The notes under the pieces were generated by a model. That model was not told the origin of the DNA and did no database searches. It worked only from the letters and a program-made list of their open reading frames with translations. DNA of 64,000 nucleotides from Actinostola sp. cb2023 (lineage: Eukaryota; Cnidaria; Anthozoa; Actiniaria; Actinostolidae). The stretch lies in the NCBI GenBank assembly GCA_033675265.1, contig JAUJYZ010001011.1, forward strand, positions 62,001-126,000. The letters are read 5' to 3'. Positions 61,601 through 64,000 of the stretch are shown here, piece by piece. The position numbers were made by a program, and so were the translations under genes. How positions within the stretch are numbered: position 1 is the first letter of the stretch; every line of letters starts with the position of its first letter.

Positions 61601-63637
61601 TTTGTGTGAATAACGAATAGTTTATTCACTGCACATACATTCAAGTGAAAAGGAGATAACGAGGTTAGCCCTATCTAGTTATCTCCTGAATAGATAATGA
61701 GGCATTCTTGAAAGACTGACTGATCGAGGTTTTGAAATGGTTGTGGTTGACTTACTTTGGTCACACGTCCTTCCCTTCCACCCTGCTTGGCATTCACAAG
61801 CAAAGTCATTCACCAAGTCGATGCATTTCCTTCCATTCACACACGGCGATGCTGCACATTCATTGATATCTGCAAAACAACACATACTTTAACAATATAC
61901 ATCAATACTCAACCTAACAATATGTCAGCACTATACCAATTCTACAAAAGCCAATGATATAATAATTTGAAATGTTCAGATAATTTTTTACTTACTTTTC
62001 TCACACTTTTTGCCTTGCCAACCTGGTTGACATTTGCACTGGAATCCAGATTTCACGTTTAGACAGGTTCCATCGTTCAGACATGGCTGACTGTGGCAGT
62101 CTTTACCTGGAAGTGAACATATACATTCAAATTTTAAAATGAAAATGTTGTACAGGTCATGGTGTACAGGTCATGGTGTACAGGTCATGGTGTACAGGTC
62201 ATGGTGTACAGGTCATGGTGTACAGGTCATGGGGTACAGGTCATGGGGTACAGGTCATGGGGTACAGGTCATGGGGTACAGGTCATGGGGTACAGGTCAT
62301 GGGGTACAGGTCATGGGATACAGATCATGGGGTATAGGTCATGGCGTACAGGTCATGGCGTACATGTCATGACATACAGGTCATGACATACATGTCATGG
62401 GGTACAGGTCATGGGGTACAGGTCATGGGGTACAGGTCATGGGGTACATACAGGTCATGGGGTACATACAGGTCATGGCGTACAGGTCATGGCATACAGG
62501 TCATGGCATACAGGTCATGGCGCACAGGTCATGGGGTACAGGTTATGGGGTACAGGTCATGGGGTACAGGTCATGGGGTACAATGTTCACTTCCAAACTG
62601 AGAGTTCTGCTAGCTACACACAAGCTTACTTATTTGACATGTTCTGCCTTCCCACCGATGTGTACAGGTACAGTGAAAGCCTAGGACATCATTATGGCAT
62701 GTTCCATTGTGCTGGCATGGGGTGGATGCGCAAATATCAATCTCTGGAAGGAAAAGTACATGAGATACATTAGTATTCTAGCATTACAAACAGCTTGTTT
62801 CATTTCTAGTCTGGGAGACAACAAACAATTTAAGTTTTTGCAAAAGAAAAGTTATTTTTATAATTCTTCGGAGGGAGTATTTTTCTTGTTTTGCCCTCAA
62901 ATCAGCCCCTCCCATCTGCACCCCCCAGTCCTTCTTCACACCCCAATTAACCCCTATGATCATTTAATAGAGCATTTGTGTAAGGAGAATACATGTATAC
63001 TAACAATGTTAAAAGCCCAAGGGGGAGGGGATGGACAAGGGGTGGGGATTTTGATACATTCCTTAAAAATGCAAACCCACTCCCGCGAGACATAAGACTG
63101 GTATAAATGATAAACATCCCTACATGCTTGACGTCAAAATCCCCTCTAGTGGTAAGGCAGCTCCACCCCTCCCCCTCTGGCTTAACATTGATAGGTGCAT
63201 ATCACATTTAGTGTGCCAAAATAATATCAGAAAACGTTTCTCCAGATTTTTTCTCTTAACAAATCAGAAATTGCAACAACAAAAAACCTGTCAAGTTAAT
63301 AGGACATACTTGATCCACAATTGATCCCTGTGTATCCAGGTACACACGCACACCTGTGTTGATCAAGCCCTGTATTGAAACATGTGCCACCATTGCGACA
63401 GGGTAGTTTGCGACAGTAGTCCAAGTCTGAAATGGAAATAACATGTACATCAACTTTATATAATCTCGACTTTATATTTGAATATTGATTAATTTGTAAG
63501 GATTACCTCTGTCACAAAGAAGACCACCCCAGCGGTTCTTGCAGTTGCATTCCCATGGATTGGAGCAATTTCCATGTACACAGCCTGGGTATGTTTTACA
63601 CTGGTCACATAATAACCCTTCAAATCCAAAATCACAT
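46611..63637 (-). CDS. JAG: Jagged/Serrate-type Notch ligand (3' 17 exons, partial)
   Basis: A type I membrane ligand for Notch. Seventeen exons with GT-AG borders keep one frame for 1,278 codons plus stop; the 5' part (signal peptide, MNNL, DSL) is outside the window. In order: the EGF2 region (CVHGNC..PWECNC), a total of about 23 EGF repeats, an atypical EGF with a long first loop (residues about 619-671) diagnostic of Jagged/Serrate, six more EGFs, a VWC/cysteine-rich region (CNTCTC, CGPRNC), a juxtamembrane domain matching the Jagged1 HICSELRNL region, one membrane helix (about 1143-1163), and a roughly 115-residue tail rich in Ser, ending EIIV, which resembles the C-terminal PDZ ligand of Jagged1. 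Several EGFs have the calcium-binding D/N-x-D/N-E/D-C start. Delta is excluded by the VWC region and atypical EGF. Confidence 0.93.
47124..47180. mobile_element. GAGTRCAAAC-family MITE fragment, copy 5
   Basis: TA followed by GAGTACAAACACTTAAAAC and the TACTATTTAATACTACTAG core; the right half is missing where the satellite begins. Confidence 0.55.
47183..49620. repeat. 2.4-kb TGKACAGACAGACAGA satellite in Jagged intron 16
   Basis: Built from 16-bp units TGTACAGACAGACAGA and TGGACAGACAGACAGA, 12-bp shortened units, and scattered TGAAGAGACAGA variants that mark blocks. It fills nearly the whole intron 47045-49655. All long ORFs here ([16 protein letters not shown]) are artefacts. Confidence 0.97.
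49656..49830 (-). CDS. JAG: Jagged exon 16: juxtamembrane region
   Basis: 175 bp, phase 0 to 1. Acceptor CTGTAG; donor GTTGGT, the weakest in the gene but the one that keeps phase with the membrane exon. Encodes [14 protein letters not shown], matching the EITDKIIDLVSK stretch of vertebrate Jagged. Confidence 0.85.
50082..50424. mobile_element. Interspersed-motif element, GGACTTTTTTGGG type, copy 1
   Basis: Ends CCCCAGGGGAGGTACTGAGG / complement ending CATGGG; about eight direct GGACTTTTTTGGGG-like motifs separated by unique spacers. Flanked by CAAAGGT / AAAAGGT, a 7-bp duplication with one mismatch. In Jagged intron 15. Confidence 0.8.
50640..50792 (-). CDS. JAG: Jagged exon 15: cysteine-rich/juxtamembrane
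   Basis: 153 bp, phase 0 both ends. Acceptor TTCACAG, donor GTAAGT. Encodes [15 protein letters not shown], aligning with EHICSELRNLNILKN of Jagged1. Confidence 0.88.
51018..51275. mobile_element. GAGTCGTTTTCGTATGAGTGGG MITE, copy 2
   Basis: 258 bp in Jagged intron 14, with inverted ends and an internal direct duplication of about 101 bp (51018 and 51119). The right end lies about 30 bp from the splice donor of exon 14. Confidence 0.75.
51306..51679 (-). CDS. JAG: Jagged exon 14: VWC and cysteine-rich region
   Basis: 374 bp, phase 1 to 0. Acceptor CTTCCAG; donor GTACGA. Encodes [21 protein letters not shown] and [11 protein letters not shown], matching the VWC/CRD of Jagged1 (CNTCQC, CGPRPC, NCANITF). 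Confidence 0.9.
51749..51973 (-). CDS. JAG: Jagged exon 13: last two EGFs
   Basis: 225 bp, phase 1 both ends, two EGF repeats (NEDDC..GPDCR and [15 protein letters not shown]), corresponding to EGF15 and EGF16 of vertebrate Jagged. Confidence 0.92.
52014..53160. repeat. 37-bp minisatellite in Jagged intron 12
   Basis: About 31 copies of a 37-bp unit (GCAGCAAGGAAGATGGCAAG followed by GCTGCAACGCACCTAAG). Units differ mainly at one 4-bp window (AGGCT, AAGCA, ACGCT, AGGCA). The unit is not a multiple of three, so it is not coding. Confidence 0.97.
53220..53336 (-). CDS. JAG: Jagged exon 12: one EGF
   Basis: 117 bp, phase 1-1. EGF with [14 protein letters not shown] and [12 protein letters not shown]. 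Donor GTAAGC, acceptor TTGACAG. Confidence 0.9.
53923..54299. repeat. About 180-bp tandem duplication in Jagged intron 11
   Basis: The block starting GAATCGTAGATTGTGAACG at 53923 recurs at 54102; the second copy has an extra 19 bp near its start. Confidence 0.88.
55160..55480. repeat. Purine tract with (GGAGA)n array
   Basis: About 320 bp with almost no pyrimidines on this strand: degenerate AAGG runs, then a nearly pure GGAGA pentamer block at 55353-55478. A long purine-pyrimidine tract able to form triplex DNA. In Jagged intron 11. Confidence 0.95.
55537..55653 (-). CDS. JAG: Jagged exon 11: one EGF
   Basis: 117 bp, phase 1-1. EGF with [13 protein letters not shown] and [12 protein letters not shown]. 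Confidence 0.9.
   Translation of the reverse strand, partial: EFLTVNATPANTMGLARRLVHLISVVCAVRVLAGGRAN
55944..56319. mobile_element. Palindromic element in Jagged intron 10
   Basis: Arms of about 165 bp (55944-56113 and 56153-56319), ends TGAGGGTTTATCATGTAATT and its complement. Arms are moderately diverged. Confidence 0.8.
56397..56510 (-). CDS. JAG: Jagged exon 10: one EGF
   Basis: 114 bp, phase 1-1. EGF starting DFDDC (calcium-binding type), with [12 protein letters not shown]. Confidence 0.9.
56647..56970. mobile_element. AATTGCCCTATACCA MITE in Jagged intron 9
   Basis: 324 bp, ends AATTGCCCTATACCATTATG and its complement (24 bp, one mismatch). The interior is not palindromic. Confidence 0.78.
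57356..57440. repeat. (TTTC)n / (TTCC)n simple repeat
   Basis: Pyrimidine tract in Jagged intron 9. Confidence 0.95.
57524..57637 (-). CDS. JAG: Jagged exon 9: one EGF
   Basis: 114 bp, phase 1-1. [19 protein letters not shown], calcium-binding type. First EGF after the atypical one. Confidence 0.9.
57866..57972. repeat. ACGTA-rich repeat in Jagged intron 8
   Basis: Degenerate TACGTAAACGTAAGTACACG units, about 12 bp each, in the 395-bp intron 57638-58032. Confidence 0.8.
58033..58191 (-). CDS. JAG: Jagged exon 8: atypical Jagged-specific EGF
   Basis: 159 bp, phase 1-1. Begins [12 protein letters not shown], then a long loop before [15 protein letters not shown] and [12 protein letters not shown]. 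This aligns with the DSCTVAMAS..NVCGPHGKC domain (EGF10) of vertebrate Jagged and is the strongest marker of orthology. Confidence 0.93.
   Translation of the reverse strand, partial: LSIHVRSPCTKTARRVSWSTPRCVVITVLVRTSKGETSGANVIEDTLGTTAI
58218..58646. repeat. (CAGA)n / CAAGCAGA satellite in Jagged intron 7
   Basis: About 430 bp of CAGA tetramers with CAAG-containing 12- to 20-bp variants, ending 2 bp before exon 7's splice donor. Related in motif to the intron-16 satellite. Confidence 0.95.
58648..59135 (-). CDS. JAG: Jagged exon 7: four EGFs
   Basis: 488 bp, phase 2 to 1. Completes the EGF begun in exon 6 (PEFNGPQC), then four further EGFs (NKC, NAC, NHC, NEC starts). No internal introns. 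Confidence 0.92.
59267..59626. mobile_element. Interspersed-motif element, GGACTTTTTTGGG type, copy 2
   Basis: Inverted relative to 50082-50424. Ends GGTACTCAGGGGTATCAGTG and complement; an 18-G run on the left. Motifs appear as CCCCAAAAAAGTCC. In Jagged intron 6. Confidence 0.82.
59627..59915. other. Jagged intron 6, unique part
   Basis: No exon seen. Contains a CACTTGGTCTACCCTTG stretch flanked by an ATA-rich tract, with no clear element. Confidence 0.4.
59916..60320. mobile_element. GCCATTACC..GAGCAGGGGACTGG MITE, copy 2
   Basis: 405 bp, TA on both sides (59914-59915, 60321-60322), ends GCCATTACCAAAACGAGCAG and complement. Opposite orientation to 13471-13889. Its right end is 10 bp from the splice donor boundary of exon 6. 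An end fragment also lies at 18557 in FB1. Confidence 0.88.
60331..61111 (-). CDS. JAG: Jagged exon 6: seven EGFs in one exon
   Basis: 781 bp, phase 1 to 2. Six complete EGFs (starting NVNDC, MRDYC, VNKC, CDPDPC, NINEC, DVDDC) and most of a seventh (DIDDC), with no introns between repeats. Donor GTGAGC, acceptor CTCCAG. Confidence 0.93.
61266..61567. mobile_element. Interspersed-motif element, GGACTTTTTTGGG type, copy 3
   Basis: 302 bp, same orientation as copy 2, ends CCCAGGGGGGGTACTCAGG / complement CCTGAGTACCCCCCCTGGG, flanked by a perfect 7-bp duplication AGATTGT (61259-61265, 61568-61574). In Jagged intron 5. Confidence 0.87.
61756..61869 (-). CDS. JAG: Jagged exon 5: one EGF
   Basis: 114 bp, phase 1-1. 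[19 protein letters not shown], calcium-binding type. Confidence 0.92.
61996..62106 (-). CDS. JAG: Jagged exon 4: one EGF
   Basis: 111 bp, phase 1-1. EGF with [13 protein letters not shown] and [12 protein letters not shown]. Confidence 0.92.
62152..62584. repeat. 14-bp minisatellite in Jagged intron 3
   Basis: About 30 units of GTACAGGTCATGGG with variant blocks (GGTGT, GGCGT, GACAT) and a few 18-bp units. It fills most of the 523-bp intron. ORFs with [11 protein letters not shown] are artefacts. Confidence 0.97.
62630..62743 (-). CDS. JAG: Jagged exon 3: one EGF
   Basis: 114 bp, phase 1-1. [18 protein letters not shown] with [12 protein letters not shown]. Confidence 0.92.
62744..63309. 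other. Jagged intron 2
   Basis: No exon seen. Contains opposed CCCCTCCC and GGGGGAGGGG tracts around 62906-63045 and 63165, with no clear element. Confidence 0.5.
63310..63426 (-). CDS. JAG: Jagged exon 2: one EGF
   Basis: 117 bp, phase 1-1. [19 protein letters not shown], aligning with DLNYCGTHQPCLNGGTC (EGF3) of Jagged1. Confidence 0.93.
63507..63637 (-). CDS. JAG: Jagged exon 1 in window: EGF1 end and EGF2
   Basis: 131 bp, phase 2 to 1. [13 protein letters not shown] then YPGCVHGNC and [15 protein letters not shown], the EGF1/EGF2 region that follows the DSL domain in Jagged proteins. Earlier exons lie beyond the right edge. Confidence 0.93.
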
Positions 63638-63720
63638 CTGAAAAATATATATTTAAAATTCAGTAAATTAAAATAAATTAATGTGGTGTCATTTTTCCCC
63701 ATATGTTTCTAGTAATTGTA

Positions 63721-63926
63721 GAGGTATCGAATGGTCAAGGTCAGACTTTACGAGACTCTGAGACAGGGCATATGTTTGCGAGCCCAAAATGCTTATTCGC
63801 CAATTTCCTATGTTTTCAAAATTTGAGACTCTGAGATGGCTTTTTGTGAAAAACGACACTTCGAGACCCACGAAATGTGCCTGAAATTTTGCGAGACTCT
63901 GACTTTTCACAGGGATTTGACACCCT
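63721..63926. mobile_element. Interspersed-motif element, GAGACTCTGA type
   Basis: About 206 bp. Ends AGGTATCGAATGG and complement of GGATTTGACACCCT are loosely inverted; GAGACTCTGA-like motifs recur at 63751, 63822, 63860 and 63893 with unrelated spacers. In the Jagged intron at the right edge. Confidence 0.55.
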
Positions 63927-64000
63927 AATTATTGTGCTGTGATAATTAACATTCAGGTGTATTTCTAGTCTTGTAATATAAAGATATCTCATTGTCATGT

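Noticed and set aside
62139..62773. ORFs with [11 protein letters not shown] repeats
   Set aside because: 14-bp minisatellite in an intron; the period-14 peptide is an arithmetic consequence.

Overview
The window is eukaryotic nuclear DNA from an animal. Genes are split by GT-AG introns. It holds a Notch-ligand gene, an iRhom-type rhomboid gene, a rhodopsin-family GPCR and a tnp2-type (animal EnSpm/CACTA-like) transposase. The mix of an intronless cysteine-poor GPCR, P-loop sulfotransferases with a C-terminal membrane anchor, and very many short palindromic DNA elements resembles cnidarian, probably anthozoan, genomes. That taxonomic call is inference only. About 90% of the window is non-coding and dominated by inverted-repeat elements and tandem satellites.

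Layout. 1-2.2 kb (+): the last two exons of an iRhom-like gene, separated by an intron that is mostly one (CTTG)n microsatellite. 2.5-7.0 kb (-): a tandem duplication carrying two intact sulfotransferase genes; a third, inverted copy lies at 22.8-23.5 kb (+). 9.5-21.3 kb: an old inverted duplication whose two arms have been interrupted by different mobile elements, so each arm preserves the empty site of the other's insertions. 25.4-30.9 kb: a palindrome-ended 5.5 kb transposon with a truncated three-exon tnp2-like transposase. 31-36 kb: two uncharacterised small ORFs. 36.4-37.4 kb (-): a single-exon GPCR. 38-46 kb: gene-poor, with several MITE-like elements. 46.6-63.6 kb (-): 17 exons of a Jagged/Serrate-type Notch ligand that keep one continuous frame (1,278 codons plus stop) and run off the right edge, so the MNNL and DSL regions lie outside.

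The ligand is recognised by the Jagged-specific atypical EGF, exactly six EGFs after it (as in vertebrate Jagged1), the VWC/cysteine-rich region, one membrane helix and a C-terminal PDZ-ligand-like end. It has about 16 EGFs before the atypical one within this window, where vertebrates have eight at the corresponding positions. Many of its larger introns carry their own tandem array (14-bp, 16-bp and 37-bp units, GGAGA, CAGA). iRhom-type rhomboids and Jagged both belong to juxtacrine signalling, but nothing here shows that the two genes are functionally linked.

The most unusual structural signal is a recurring element architecture of about 210-360 bp: short inverted G-rich or similar ends enclosing a short motif repeated in direct orientation with non-repetitive spacers. 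It is seen with at least five unrelated motifs.
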